Shown here: one piece after another, positions 11,967 through 22,700 of the stretch
Numbering within the stretch: the stretch's first letter is position 1
Layout: each line of letters starts with the position of its first letter
From: Tuctoria greenei
Taxonomy: Eukaryota; Streptophyta; Magnoliopsida; Poales; Poaceae
NCBI GenBank assembly: GCA_036927565.1
Contig: JAYESD010000001.1
Span: 247,347,097 to 247,411,096 of the forward strand
Direction of reading: 5' to 3'
DNA length: 64,000 nt
Made by a program: the position numbers and the translations under genes
The notes under the pieces: generated by a model
Told to the model about the DNA's origin: nothing
What the model saw: the letters and a program-made list of their open reading frames with translations, nothing else
Database searches by the model: none

Positions 11967-13771
11967 ATTTGTGATGCCCGGTTCTGAAAAATGAACCAAG
12001 CTATATGTGTGCCCAGGACGTTCATCACACATACACGAGTGCAATCACAAACGATATACAGATAATTACCACAGAACAAGATTAATTAACCAAATTTTAT
12101 TACACAAGCCATATTATCCTTGATTACAAACTCTAATGAATATTTATGACAAGTTCAACTAATGCAGCGGAAATAAACTAATTAAGCAAACTAAACAGCT
12201 AGGTAGCATAAGCAATAGGGTATAGCGCAGCTCCAATCAACACCACAGGCAAAGCTGACGGTAGACACGGCCTAGAACTCCGCATTATCACCATTAAACT
12301 CCCAATCCTGACCTTCAACTGTTGGGGGGATTGCAAGAGTGAGTACATGTCATACTCAGCAAGTGTAGAAAGTATGACATGTGGCTGGTTCAAATGACGA
12401 CAATAATAATGGCAAAGTGCTGAAAAGTACATAAAAACATTTGAAAAGCAATATATTACATGTATATGAATCAAACCCATCATAATCATAAGTAATATCA
12501 TAATACCAGTATACAATTCACCATCCTCATCAATAATTCCAGATTTCACCATTTGCCAATACCCATATTCAATACCAGAAATTAACCCATAACCATAATA
12601 CTGACCATAACCATCCCAAATATCATCCCAATACCAAATTCCCTCTAATCATGGAAGTTGTCCAGGTGCTCATAACCGGGAGCACAGCTATCATGATAGT
12701 TTTGTTAGACTCTGCAGAGTTTGTACCTCTTTACACACGTGTTTGTGATTTCATCACCTTTTGTTGACTAGAACCTCTATTATGCCGTCTCACACTTCTA
12801 TCGGTGTGTGGCCAAGAGATCACAAAATAGCCTTTACAAAGGGATTAATAGCCTATTTATACCCCACTGAGGTTTCACCGGTGGCATGCCTCCAACTGAG
12901 CACATCTTCAACCAAGGGCCCCCTCTTGAGCCATTCGGATCTCAGGGTAGTCCCACCAATCATCAACAAACCCAATCCGACTACCCCTTCCCCTAGCATC
13001 CACAATTGTCCAAACAGCACTAACAAAGCCCTAATTAATCAACTACGCCGCACCCATACTTGGCCTCGTGGTGGCACTGTAGTCCTGGCTTATTCTCGCA
13101 TGAACCGGTCCTTAGATCTAAAGCAAGCAAACCACCATGACATCCAACCCATCCATGTACCATGCTTGCTTAGATCACCCATTACCATATAATATTTAAC
13201 CAGTTCATGTTAACCATAATCTCATCCATGCATAATTAAATTGAGTGATATAGTTGTTTCCCATCCCAGTTGATTAAGCGAAGCAAAAGGTAAAAAGCTC
13301 ATCCCGACTCTCTACCATAAATTCCAGGTGACAAGGGTGGTTTAACAAATCTAGTAAACTTCCTACCATAGGATTCTCATCAAATTGACACAAGCATGCA
13401 GTTTACAAACAAAATATTTATTTTAAAAACAGGATCAATATGCTTCAAGGACACTTGCCTTGCTCTTGCTGTTGATTAGGGTCAAAGCCTTCAAACTCTT
13501 GGTGTTGTAGATCCTCCGCAGCACTCTCTAGCACAAATCCGTCTAATCCACACAATAAACATACAATACAAGAAACACAATCAAAGAGTGCACAAATATT
13601 ACTCAATATAACATGACATGCATGATTGATGCAAATGCAAGGTAGAACTTGTTAATAGATTGCTTTTAATGATCAATAACTAGTTCTAATAGCTTTTAAC
13701 AAGTTTATATAGGTTTGGAGTTGATTAGGTCAGTTTTTGGAATTGATTCGACACAATTTAACCAGAAAGAT

Positions 13772-14654
13772 CGGACTAGTCCGCTAGGGATCGGACAAGT
13801 CCGCACTCTGCGAGATCAGTAGATTAGGGTTTTCTAGATCGACGTAAATCTGGAGATTAGGGGTTGATTTTTCGTAAGGAAAAGAGAATAGAAGGTATAC
13901 CAGGTGTTTAGGACTCCAATGAATCAAGAAACTTGGAGGTCACACTAGGATCTTGGTGACTAGGGTTGGTGATGAACTTGGAGATGAATTGGTGGTGAAG
14001 GACAAAACTTGGTGGTGATCTTGATCCTCTTCTGTTTCCTCCTCTTCTTCTTCTTGCTTGGGATCTTCTCCTCCTTCCTTGGCGGTGGCTCTCCACGAAC
14101 TAGGGTTTGGGTGGGGTGGAAAAGTGGCAAATAGATGTCAATCCAAGGGGTGAGGTTGTTTATATAGAGGTGGAAGCTAGGGTTAGATGGATTTCGAGTT
14201 TGAGAGGAGTAGAGGCTGGTTTAGAGTCCCACATGGGCTCTAAAAGAGTTAGGCACGACGTCCCTAGGCCCACTTAACGTGAAACCCAAGAAACAAGTCG
14301 TAAAACAAAAGATCAACTCGGAGTCGAAAAATATCGGACAAGTCCGAAAAGGATCGGACTAGTCTGAAGTCGTCCAGAGATAAAATCGGACAAGTCTGGC
14401 CAAAAATCAGACAAGTCCGACTTTAAACAGAGAGGAAATCGGACAAGTCCGCTGGAACACCGGACTGGTCTGGAAAAGTCCAAGGACTTAGCAAATTTTC
14501 AAGGATTCTTGGAATATCGGACTAGTCCGCACAAAATTGGACAAGTCCAAAAGTTCCCAGAGGCAAAGTCGGACTAGTCCGCAGCAAAAACGGACAAGTC
14601 TGTTTTTAGTCAGAGAGAAATCGGACTAGTCCTCAGTAAAATCGGACTAGTCCG
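13772..14654. repeat. GGACTAGTCC/GGACAAGTCC palindrome array, right LTR of H
   Basis: Two units lie at 13772-13803 and about fifteen at 14333-14654, in the same arrangement as in the left LTR. Exact CGGACTAGTCCG is seen at about 13772-13783 and 14643-14654. Several units differ from their left-LTR partner by one base. Confidence 0.9.
14159..14167 (-). promoter_or_regulatory. TATA box of H, right (5') LTR
   Basis: Plus-strand TTTATATAG gives CTATATAAA on the transcribed strand. It is about 165 bp downstream of the large palindrome array in transcription direction. This would be the copy that drives full-length RNA. Confidence 0.6.
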
Positions 14655-14784
14655 CACTTTCCTGCATTTTAAGTGCGGTTTTGCTCCCAAATCAATTTTA
14701 AACTCGTTCCTCTTGTTGTGGGTTATTGTTAAACATGTATATGAGTGTATGTAGGGCATGATGCATGAAAATGAGGGTGTTACA

Positions 14785-14789
14785 TCTGA
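14785..14789. repeat. Target site duplication TCTGA, right copy
   Basis: It is identical to 4391-4395 and directly follows the LTR end GTGTTACA. Element B reverse transcriptase coding resumes here. Confidence 0.9.
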
Positions 14790-15389
14790 GCTTCTTCTTG
14801 AACACCCACTTACAGCCTACTGGTTTGCACTCATATTGTTGTTCAGTTAACTTCAATGTTACATTAGAAAGAATTGAGTTCATCTCACTATGAACTTCTT
14901 CTTTCCAGTCATCTGCATCAGGTGATGCATATTCCTCTGCTATAGATTTGGGAGTATCGTCCACAAAGTACACAAATAAATCATCACCAAAGAATTTTGC
15001 AATTTTTGATCTCTTGCTTGACTGAGTTATTTCATTGTGTTCCTCCTCTGGAACACTCTCAAATGGTGTATCAAGAAACTCGCTTGTTGTGGTGGATTAA
15101 GGATAAATTTCAAAAGAGATCCTAGCAGTGTTATGCATATCAGGTACCTCAAAAGTCTATATGCGATGCTCCGATGAGCATAGCCTAGAAAGACACAATT
15201 CACTGTCTTTGGTCCCAGCTTGCGTTTCTTGGTAATTGGAACATTGATCTTTGCCAAACATCCCCAAGTATGCAAGTATGAAAGTGATGGTTTTCTCCCA
15301 ACCCACTCCTCATAAGGGGTTTTCTCTTTGTTCTTGTTTGGAGCGCCGTTTAAAATATGACATGAAGTAAAAAGATCCCCCCCCAACAT
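14790..15389 (-). pseudogene. Element B integrase C-terminus, linker and RT N-terminus
   Basis: On the minus strand, 15389-15027 contains NGAPNKNKEKTPYEEWVG and KPSLSYLHTWGCLAKIN, then VFLGYAHRSIAYRL, the conserved end of the copia integrase region. After a frame break, 14973-14790 contains DADDWKEEVHSEMNSIL and PVGCKWVFKKKL, the conserved start of the copia RT domain. H inserted right after KKKL; the same domain resumes at 4390. Confidence 0.8.
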
Positions 15390-16134
15390 GCCTTAGATAA
15401 ACCGGATTTGTCTAACATGACATTCATCAAGTCACACAATGTGCAGTTTGTCCTCTCGGCTATCTCGTTTGATGGGGTGAATAGAGAGGCGTCCTCTCAT
15501 GTATAATACCATGTTTCTCACAGAAATCATTAAAAATCTTGTAAAAATACTCACCACCACGATCTGACCTAAGACATTTGATTTTTCTCTCTAATTAAAT
15601 GTCCACTTCAAATTTATAGATTCTAAAGTAGTCTAAAGCTTCATCATTAGTTTGCAACAGATAAACATAGCAGAATCTAGTAGGATCATCTATTAATGTT
15701 ATGAAGTATTTCTTTCCATCTTTTGTCAACACATCATTCATCTCACATAGATCAAAATGTATTAGTTCTAATTATGCCAAGTTTCTCTCCTCAACTGCAT
15801 TGTGAGGCTTTTGAGGTTGCTTTGATTGCACACAACTATGACACTTAGAACCTTTAGCAATGTTGAATTCTGAAATTAATTTGAGACTAGATAGCTGATT
15901 TATTAAACCAAAATTAACGTAACATGAACGAGAATGTCGAACACTCGCATCATCATTAACACTGCAACAAATCTGATCCACTGACTTATTATTAAATTTC
16001 GAAGGAGAAAAGCGGAAAAAGCCTCCGCATTCATAACATTTACCAATGAATTGTCCATGCTTAAACACAACTATTTTATTGGACTCTAAAACTACTTTAA
16101 ACCCATCTCTGCATAGTAGGGACATGTTGCACAT
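15390..16134 (-). pseudogene. Element B pre-integrase and integrase core (heavily decayed)
   Basis: The frame 16134-15772 holds the GAG-pre-integrase region, with VVFKHGQFIGKCYECGGFF and a later KCHSCVQSKQ zinc-binding pair. From 15771 to 15390 the integrase core can only be followed in pieces because of many stops; a recognisable remnant is IAERTNCTLCDLMNVML near 15430-15480. No catalytic triad can be reconstructed with confidence. Confidence 0.65.
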
Positions 16135-16302
16135 TCTTCAGCTGGACAATCTTTCCCGAAGTGAACTTCATATCGATTGTGCCAACACCACAAACAGAAG
16201 CATGTGACCGAATCTCCATTAGGACAGCAGAATCCTGGACAAACTAGTAAAAAGTAACATAGACATGTCAGGACATACATGAATATTAGCACCCATATCA
16301 AA

Positions 16303-17185
16303 CTACCAAGATGGTGTTTCAGAAACAGAAAGAACAGTAAAAAAATTATCGTACCCATCCACATTGCTAGATGTCACGATGTTGACATTCTTTTTCTCGT
16401 TGTCGTCTCTCCTCCAGGAGAGTCCTTGGAAAATGTCCTTGCTCGCCACATGTGTAGCAGGAGCCATCATTAGCTTGGTTTGACTTCTTCTTCTTCTTCT
16501 TGAAAGAAGTAGTTTTATTTTTCTTGAATTGAGACTTGTTGTTCCCTTTATTCTTGACATTGGATTTCTGCACCATATTAGCATTGGCGCCAGATTGACC
16601 CGCTCCTCCTTTCTCAGTAGCATCCTTAGCCCGAGGCTTCTCCTCAACATCAAGAGATGCTATCAGGTTTTAAACGGATATTTATTGTCTTGTGTTTGAG
16701 AGTTGTGACGAAGTTCCTCCATAAAGTAGGTAACTTGCAGTAATGCATCCAGCCACAAACTTGTCAGGTAAAGGACACTTGAGGAGGTTGAGCTCTCTTG
16801 CGAGGCACTTTATTTCATGAGCTTGTTCAACTACAGGATGGTTGTTAACCATCTTGTATTCATGAAAATTCTCCATCATATACAGTTCACTGCCTGCATC
16901 GGCTGCACCATACTTAGCGTTAAGTGCATCCGAGAGCTCCTTTCCATCTGTGACTGTTAGATAAACATCATAGAATTTTTTGTCAAGAACGCTCAAGATA
17001 CATCCTTTCAGGGCAGAATTGGCTTCCTCAAACTTTGTTTGTTTTTCAACAAACAAAGGAACTTGAGGCTTTCCCTCGATTACCAAGAAGATCTTAAATG
17101 ACTGGAGCCACAACGTGGCCTTAACTTGCCACCTCCGCACACCAGAGAACTTCTCCGACCTTAGTGCATTGACTAAAGTCATCAT
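16303..17185 (-). pseudogene. Element B gag and protease region
   Basis: Gag starts at MMTLVNALRSEKFSGV (17185) and continues through KATLWLQSFKIFLVIEG and SDALNAKYGAADAGSELY, a copia-type capsid. It breaks near 16680. The next segments are basic (KNKTTSFKKKKKKSNQ) with a zinc knuckle CYTCGEQGHFPRT, whose last cysteine is out of frame. A serine-rich stretch (VSETPSW) near 16303 probably leads to the protease; its active site is not clearly readable. The frame open upstream of 17185 is untranslated leader. Confidence 0.75.
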
Positions 17186-17330
17186 GTTCAACTCAGGAAA
17201 TTGCCTAAATAAAGTTTTTGGATTGTTAAAAATATGAGGCAATTTTCTAAACAATTCCAAACGAAACACATGAAAACAGCAACGATAAACACCAACAGAT
17301 AGAAGGGACGAGAATAGTCACGTATCAATT

Positions 17331-18074
17331 TGAAGCCGGAGGAACCGCTGTAGATCTGACGACGAACAGTCGCTGCAGACGTTGGTGGCGACGTTGGGCA
17401 GCAACAGTTGATCTCCTCGGTAGAAGACCCTAATGAAGAACACAAGAAGTCACGCGGAGCGCTTTCCAAAATCTTATTCGCCTTCTCCCGGTGCAGGATC
17501 GCAAGAACGAGCGATTCTGGAGACCGGCTCTCCCGATCGTCGTTATACGCCTACGCTCGGGATGGAGTAGACTAGGCGGCAGTGCAAGAAACGCGAACGT
17601 GGGAAGAAGCAATCTGATCATGGATGATCTGCCCTGCCGCACACGTCCGTATTTATAGAGTCTCGCGAAGGCGGTACGGCTGCGATCTAGAAGACCCTCA
17701 ACCGATCCGACTCGGTAGTCGTAGACGCGTCCATTTCCAACTACTTGGACTGAGTCCAACTTGAAAACCCAATTAAATTTTCTGCAAAAATATAAAATTT
17801 GAGCTCAGCTGGAGGCTCGATTTCACACTAAAGCGCGCGTGCGTGTAATGGCGAGGCGAGGCGAGCAAGGAGGAGGAGGAGGAGCGCGCGTGGAGCTCTC
17901 CTGTGTTCTCCTCTTCTCTCTCAAGGAGTGGAAGAACAACCTCCTTACATGTGAGGGTTGCTTCCCTCCAACTTCTCATATGAAACTAAACATTTAACAT
18001 CGCTTTAATGCGCCTATGAGATTAATTGAGAATTAATTCTCAATATTTATTGGGCCTAGCCCATTATTCCAACA
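17331..18074 (-). repeat. 5' LTR of element B
   Basis: The minus-strand start is TGTTGGAATAATGGGC (from 18074) and the end is CCGGCTTCA (17331), a TG...CA pair. The inner edge is followed by AATTGATACGTGA, which I read as a degraded Met primer binding site. A good TATA box CTATAAATAC lies at about 17649-17659. U3 contains the 15-bp imperfect palindrome TTGGACTGAGTCCAA (17745-17759), about 90 bp upstream of the TATA. The flank AAACC (18075-18079) may be the TSD; its partner is outside the window. Confidence 0.65.
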
Positions 18075-18171
18075 AAACCAGTAGTATTGTGATAGTGCCA
18101 GTCCGGATTCTCAAAATGGCCCATGCTAAGATTGGATCCTTGAGGCTTCGCTTGGATAGACCGGGATTGGA

Positions 18172-18730
18172 GTGTATTTAGGCCAAATCCACTCCAGCCA
18201 TGGATTCAAATACTCGTCCATAAAAAATACTCTTCATGGGCCAAAATTACATTTGGAAGGGAGTGGATTAGCCCACCCATCTCCGGATCCACTTCGATCC
18301 GAGTGGAAATCCACCAACTCCTCTCGGAACCGGGGACGAGACCCTCGTCTCGCGACAACGCCGCCGCCACCATCCTCTTGCATCCGCCGCTTGCCATCCT
18401 CCCGCATCTGCCGTCCACTTCCTCCTCCCGTCGTCGCCCCCTCCTCCTCCCGTCGTCGCCATCCTCCTCCCCACACAAGAGCAGCCAGGGCTCGAACGAA
18501 CGCACCAACAGAGCAGCGGCAGCGGAAGGCGCAAGGCGAGGTGAGGTTCCTCCCCCTCCTCCGTTCCCTCTCGAATGGGCGCTGCTCCGCATGGTTGAAC
18601 ACGCCCGGTCGGTCTGCTCCGCTGCCACTCAGTTCTATGTGTGGCTGTGAAGAGAATCGATTAATTTTTGGGGCTGTTGCCTGCAGGGAAGGGCCGGTTA
18701 GTTCCAGGATCGAGTTGAATTGATCGTTTC
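18172..18730. other. GC-rich low-copy segment, origin unknown
   Basis: The base composition changes sharply to CCG/TCC-rich sequence between about 18340 and 18640, like a grass 5' exon or CpG-rich promoter. A possible splice donor GGCGAG/GTGAGG sits near 18540. Frames are open on both strands, which high GC alone can cause, and I recognise no domain. It may be a captured 5' exon. From 18731 to 19243 the sequence is AT-rich and intron-like, with nothing recognised. Confidence 0.3.
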
Positions 18731-19243
18731 ACACTCATTGGTCTATACATTGCTGTAGCTTTTTCCTCCGTTGGAATCTTGCTTAATACATGATTGCTTT
18801 CATCAATACATGACTTGTTTAATCCTCCATACTCAGTTTATAGCTGATTACTTTTAGTGAAGAGGCTGCTAGCCAATTACTCAAAAAGATCAACACATAT
18901 TCTCAGTGTGAAACAAATATCCATGACTTTTGGTAAAAATTTTGACTTTCCAATTGTGTGACCTCCCCGCTTATGCTGGTGCTATGGTTTTGCAGAACTT
19001 GTGCCCCATACATTTTGCTTCTAACTGAATATGGTGAATGTGCTATTTGGCTTACATATTGTTTTTTCCCTGCTCTGATTGATGAGAAGTTACTAATTTA
19101 ATACATAAACTTGCAGTTTCTTTAAAAAGTGTCAGTGGCAACTGAATCCCTTGTGCACTGCTTTGTGCACTGCTAAATTTACTGATGGATCCATAGCAAT
19201 ACTTTGTGCACTGCTAAATACACCAAAATAAATTCCTCTACAG

Positions 19244-19485
19244 GCACATCCACTCACAGCATCATCGGCTGATTGTTCCTTACGCTATCGGTGCTCTCTA
19301 CAACCATCCATTGGAGGGGCTACTTCTGGACACTTTAGGTGGAGCTCTCTCGTTCTTGTTCTCTGGTATGACTCTAAGAACTGCTGCGTTCTTCTTCTGT
19401 ATTGCTGTATTGAAGACCGTCGACCATCACTGTGGACTTTGGCTGCCATATAATATCTTCCGGAACCTGTTCCAAAATAACACTA
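19244..19485 (+). pseudogene. Sphinganine C4-hydroxylase fragment
   Basis: The enzyme hydroxylates the sphinganine long-chain base at C4 in the ER, making phytosphingosine-type ceramides. The fragment opens after a good acceptor (CTCTACAG) and reads HIHSQHHRLIVPYAIGALYN, then HPLEGLLLDTLGGALSFLFS, then KTVDHHCGLWLPYNIF, a very characteristic stretch of the plant fatty acid hydroxylase family. It includes the middle histidine box HSQHH. Reading stops making sense after FQNNT, just before the third box (HDVHH in the family). The N-terminal membrane part and first box are absent. About 80 codons of a roughly 260-residue protein remain, so it is a truncated captured exon. Confidence 0.85.
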
Positions 19486-20013
19486 TTATAAACATTAACC
19501 GCATGGATTGGGTTAATTCACGCTGTTGTTTACTGTATCAATGTTGTCTCTTGATTGTACCATGTTGTTCTTCCCGATTTCTGTTAGAAAACTTAGTTCA
19601 TATTGTATGATAGTTGAGTCAGATAATTCTTGTTGTTTGATTTTCATCCTAGTGGCAGGTATTCATGCATTGCATGCTGTAATATTCTAGAAACATTTGT
19701 TTGAACTGAAAATATGATGTGGAAGCAATACGGCGTGGTAAAAGGTCCAAAGTTCAGATCGTGTGTGTTTGAATATTAAATCCATGATCTGCAAACATTA
19801 TGTGCTTTAAAATGTAAGGACAAAAGTATTTATGCTGGAGTATATGCAAAACAGGATTTGTCCAGTATTCTTTCTTCTATCAACCCAGCATTGTGCCTCT
19901 AGTTTCTAACGTTCCATCCTCCTGCTCCAAGTATTTATGATATCATCATCTTTATGTCAAGTATAACATAAAGAATATTGCCATTTATGCCATAAGCACA
20001 TATCATATAAACA

Positions 20014-20256
20014 GGGCCAAATCCTCCTGCTCCAAGCTTGTTCGAGCCACTAAAATCACTTGTAGCAGTTTTTATGTGGTCCAGAGGGTATACTTTGAGT
20101 TCATGACTTTTTTCATCCTCCACTTCATTGTCAAAACATATTGACTGTGAGATATCCAACATCCCACTATTCTGCTGAGACCGGCTAGATGAATGCATGG
20201 ACCTCCAACTTTTGTGCATTGCATCTGGTTCAAAACGGTGATCAACATTATATACT
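20014..20256 (-). pseudogene. Receptor-like kinase fragment (juxtamembrane to glycine-rich loop)
   Basis: On the minus strand the piece reads FEPDAMHKSWRSMHSSSRSQ, a juxtamembrane segment, then LKVYPLDHIKTATSDFSGSN and KLGAGGFGPVY, the N-lobe start of a plant receptor-like Ser/Thr kinase with the glycine-rich ATP loop. It resembles the S-domain or cysteine-rich RLK type. It ends at GPVY, where such genes commonly have an intron, and runs into non-coding sequence. No catalytic lysine, HRD or DFG part is present. It is one exon in antisense orientation to the neighbouring hydroxylase fragment. Confidence 0.75.
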
Positions 20257-20423
20257 CCACCAAGAATTCATTTTAGTTCACACCTTTGAAGCAAGGAGTT
20301 TACATCAGAATTCATCTAAGCGAGGAGTTTACACCAGTATTCATTTTATTATTTGCTTCTTGTCATAATCTTAACTATATGGTGGTAATTTTCTTAACTA
20401 TGTAGTTCTTCATTTTATTGCAG

Positions 20424-20560
20424 AGGCAGATCAACCAAATTTAGATGACTCTCAGAGACCAAAGTTTGTCGGCGCTACTTTTACATCATTAGATCACATT
20501 TGCCATCTGTTTGTTGGCAACTTTTTATTCCGTGGTTGCTTTGAGTCAAAAAAAATTGTA
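20424..20560 (+). other. Exon-like segment, unidentified
   Basis: A pyrimidine-rich tract ending TTTATTGCAG/AGGCAG looks like a splice acceptor. The following frame reads EADQPNLDDSQRPKFVGA and onward for about 45 codons. I do not recognise the protein. The sequence after about 20560 to 20915 is AT-rich, with a direct repeat of TTGAGTCAAAAAAAATTGTAATTAC-like sequence (about 20541-20580 and 20651-20695), and holds no gene. Confidence 0.3.
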
Positions 20561-20917
20561 ATTACTTTGAATCTAGTGCTTAATGAGCTGTTAATATGAA
20601 ACAATATCGAACTGCAATTGAAACCTTGTTTGTGATATTCTATACTCAGACTTTGAGTCAAAAAAAAATTGTAATTACTTTGAATCTAGTGCTTAATCTA
20701 GTGTATGGCATGCTCAGATTTTTATATATTTTTCTCATTTTTATCAGTACATTTTATTTTGGTACAGTTTTTATAGTGGCATGTTCAAGAATTTCTTTCT
20801 CATTTTTAATTCTATACTCTATTTTATTATTTGTTATTAAAGCAGAGCAGTATGGCATGGTAAAAGTATTTCTGATTTTTTTCATTATTTTTTAACATCT
20901 TTTGTGGAAACGAATGC

Positions 20918-20952
20918 CCAGTACACTATGTCCTGACATAGTACTGGCTAGT
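20918..20952 (+). other. Helitron 3' terminus: hairpin, CTAG, T
   Basis: CCAGTAC (20918-20924) pairs with GTACTGG (20941-20947), and inside it TATG pairs with CATA around a 6-base loop, with a 2-base bulge. CTAG follows at 20948-20951 and the next host base is T. A stem close to a CTRR end, inserted before T, matches the known Helitron 3' signature. Confidence 0.65.
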
Positions 20953-21376
20953 AATAACTCAAACCCACGCTGAAACTCTCTCAAATACGTGACTAGGACA
21001 AGTGATTAAAACCCACATCCTGATAGGGATTAGACCACCGAACCCACGGTGGACTAGTTCCCGCGTGGATGAGCATCCCATAAGCCAAACGAAGTCTGAA
21101 GGGGAGCGGCTGGGATTTGCTAGGCCGAAACTTGTTCGGTTTAGGATTAGGCCCGTTAGACGGAAAAAGGGCCGGGCCAGGCGGGGTTTGGATTATTGTC
21201 GGCCCATTGCCAGATGGAAACAAAGCCTGGGTCGCCACTCGCAGAACAATGAGCAAATCAAGAGAAGCCCAATAGGGAGGCCTCCGGTAGCCCAACCCAT
21301 TGGAAAGACCCGCATCCTCGTTACGTTTCCGCGGCTTGGGCGGAGACGGCGGCCGGCGTGACGGCACCGCACCGGC

Positions 21377-22574
21377 ATGCCTGCGCCTTATCCCGCCACG
21401 CTCGTCGAGTTCAACACTCACCTCGCTTCTCTCGCTCGCTCAGGCCGCCCTGTGCAGGCGCTCCGCACGTTCCGCGACATGCTCGTGCGGGGCGTCCCGC
21501 CCGACCACTTCACCCTGCCCCTGGTCCTCCGCTCCTGCGCGCTCGCGGGCAACGCGAGCCTCGCAACGTCCACCCACGCGCTCACCGTCCACCCATGCAC
21601 GATCGGGATGCCGTTCTGTGGACGTCCATGCTATCCGCGTACGCGCAGGGAGGGGAGCCCGATGCGGCGCTGCGGTTCTTAGAAAGGATGGTGGTGGCCC
21701 GGGTGCAGCTGGACGCGGTCGTAATGGTCAGCCTGCTGCTCGCGTGCGGGCAGCTCGGGTGGAGGCGCCAAGGGAGGTGTGTGCACGCCTTCTGCGTGCG
21801 GAGGTTCCTGGGGATACCGCTGTCGCTTGGGAATGCTCTTGTGGACATGTATGTCAAGTGTGGGGACTTTGCATTTGCCGAGAGGGTGTTTGCTGGTATG
21901 CACAGGAGGGATGTTATCTCCTGGAGTGCCATTATCCTTGGTAATGGCCTAAATGGCTGTCCTGATGTCGCACTGGGGCTTTTCGATAGAATGGCGACTG
22001 AAGGGGTCCGACCAAACTCAGTCACTTTTCTTGGGGCGCTATCAGCTTGTGCGCATTCAGGCATGGTGGACAAAGCATATGGTATTTTCGAGGGGATGAA
22101 ATGGAGCGGCATTGAGCCTGAACTAAAGCACTACTCTTGCATGGCTGATGTGCTAGGGAGGGCAGGCCGCATCCTTGAGGCAGTGAAGTTACTAGAGGAA
22201 ATGCCTTTCGAACCCGATGAAGCAATGCTTGGAGGTGCACTGGCAGCCTGCCGAGTGCATGGAGAAATGGAGGCGGCTAAATGGATTTCAAAGAGATTAA
22301 TGGACATGTCTCCTGGAAAGAGTGGCTACTATATGAGTTTGGCAAACATATTTTCAGATGCTGGAAGGTATGATTATGCGGAGAGAATAAGGGAGTTCAT
22401 GAAAGAAGTTAAAGTTGATAAGCTTCCTGGATATAGTTCGGTTGAATCGGATGGTGACAGCTCAAAGTTTCACAAAATGGGCAACAGAGTCTGAGCTCTG
22501 AATTACTAGAGAAGTTGAAGGGTAAAAACAAGAGTGGTGCTTTGAGGATAGTTAGACCAAATGAGGGCTGTTGA
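21377..22574 (+). pseudogene. Pentatricopeptide repeat (PPR) protein pseudogene, PLS/E type
   Basis: PPR proteins of this type bind organellar RNA in plastids or mitochondria. Translation starts at MPAPYPATLVEFNTHLASLA (21377) and shows PPR motifs (RPVQALRTFRDMLVRGVPPD) until about 21580. The frame then shifts: PPR motifs continue one frame over from RDAVLWTSMLSAYAQGGEPD through VISWSAIILGNGLNG and GVRPNSVTFLGALSACAHSG to an E-type end (RIREFMKEVKVDKLPGYSSVE). The material expected between the two parts (roughly one or two repeats) is missing, so a deletion caused the shift. A second frame change near 22485 moves the tail SSELLEKLKGKNKSGALRIV out of frame, ending at 22574. The 378-residue open frame at 21358 joins a wrong-frame N-terminus to the real C-terminus. 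GC-rich 5' codon use is typical of grass PPR genes. Confidence 0.85.
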
Positions 22575-22700
22575 CAATTCAGCACCTGTCCATTCTAGAC
22601 TTTGCAACATTCATGTTTATATTTCTATGTTGTGCTGTAATTCTGTCAAGTGTCAAAGATGGAGAGAAGGCACTTATTGAGCCAAAAAGGATAGGAAGTT
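22575..22700. other. 3' flank of the PPR pseudogene, with TSD AAGTT
   Basis: About 120 bp of host sequence. The last five bases, AAGTT (22696-22700), are duplicated at 57597-57601 on the far side of element C. The host sequence therefore continues from 22700 to 57602. Confidence 0.85.

Larger units (their letters stand above)
4396..14784 (-). mobile_element. Element H: Ty3/gypsy chromovirus (Tekay/Del-like), full length
   Basis: The element is complete: two LTRs (4396-7140 and 11970-14784), a 5-bp TSD, a Met primer binding site beside the right LTR, and a purine-rich tract beside the left LTR, so it is transcribed on the minus strand. Gag and pol follow the order gag, protease, RT, RNase H, integrase, chromodomain. 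Long LTRs (about 2.8 kb), a minus-strand terminus TGTAACACCC and a C-terminal chromodomain fit the Tekay/Del chromoviruses of grasses. Single stops in gag and at the gag-pol junction, plus two frameshifts, disable it. It interrupts element B. Confidence 0.9.
11970..14784 (-). repeat. 5' LTR of element H
   Basis: It has the same ends as the left copy (TGTGATGCCC to GTGTTACA) and is 2815 bp long. It retains the 64-bp block at 14269-14332 that the left LTR lacks, and carries its own palindrome array and TATA box. Frames at 12199-12552 and 12761-13192 are LTR twins of those in the left copy and are not counted as genes. Confidence 0.92.
3881..18074 (-). mobile_element. Element B: Ty1/copia retrotransposon, split by element H
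   Basis: This is a minus-strand Ty1/copia with its 5' LTR at 17331-18074, then gag, pre-integrase, integrase and reverse transcriptase reading leftward. Reverse transcriptase is cut at 4391/14789 by element H and resumes at 4390-3885, where element A truncates it. RNase H and the 3' LTR are not in the window. All reading frames are broken. Because H and A both lie inside it, B is the oldest element in the left nest. Confidence 0.8.
18075..20951 (+). mobile_element. Putative Helitron carrying gene fragments (5' end not identified)
   Basis: The right end is defined by a hairpin followed by CTAG and then T, the known 3' terminus of plant Helitrons. Inside are at least two unrelated gene fragments in opposite orientations: a sphinganine C4-hydroxylase exon (plus) and a receptor-like kinase exon (minus). 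A GC-rich piece and an exon-like piece lie beside them. This mixture is typical of grass Helitrons, though Pack-MULEs also capture genes. I could not find a 5' TC terminus; it may lie left of element B, in which case B inserted into the Helitron. No RepHel coding is seen, so it would be non-autonomous. Confidence 0.55.

Noticed and set aside
18172..18723. 183-residue plus-strand frame and overlapping minus frames
   Set aside because: All are simple Pro/Ser/Arg-rich readings of CCG/TCC-rich DNA. Kept only as a GC-rich segment of unknown origin.
21045..21060. Single GGACTAGTTCC in front of the PPR pseudogene
   Set aside because: One mismatched unit outside any array is within chance expectation and was not counted with the palindrome system.
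21300..21944. 214-residue plus-strand frame overlapping the PPR region
   Set aside because: It is a high-GC shadow frame; the PPR motifs lie in the two other frames.
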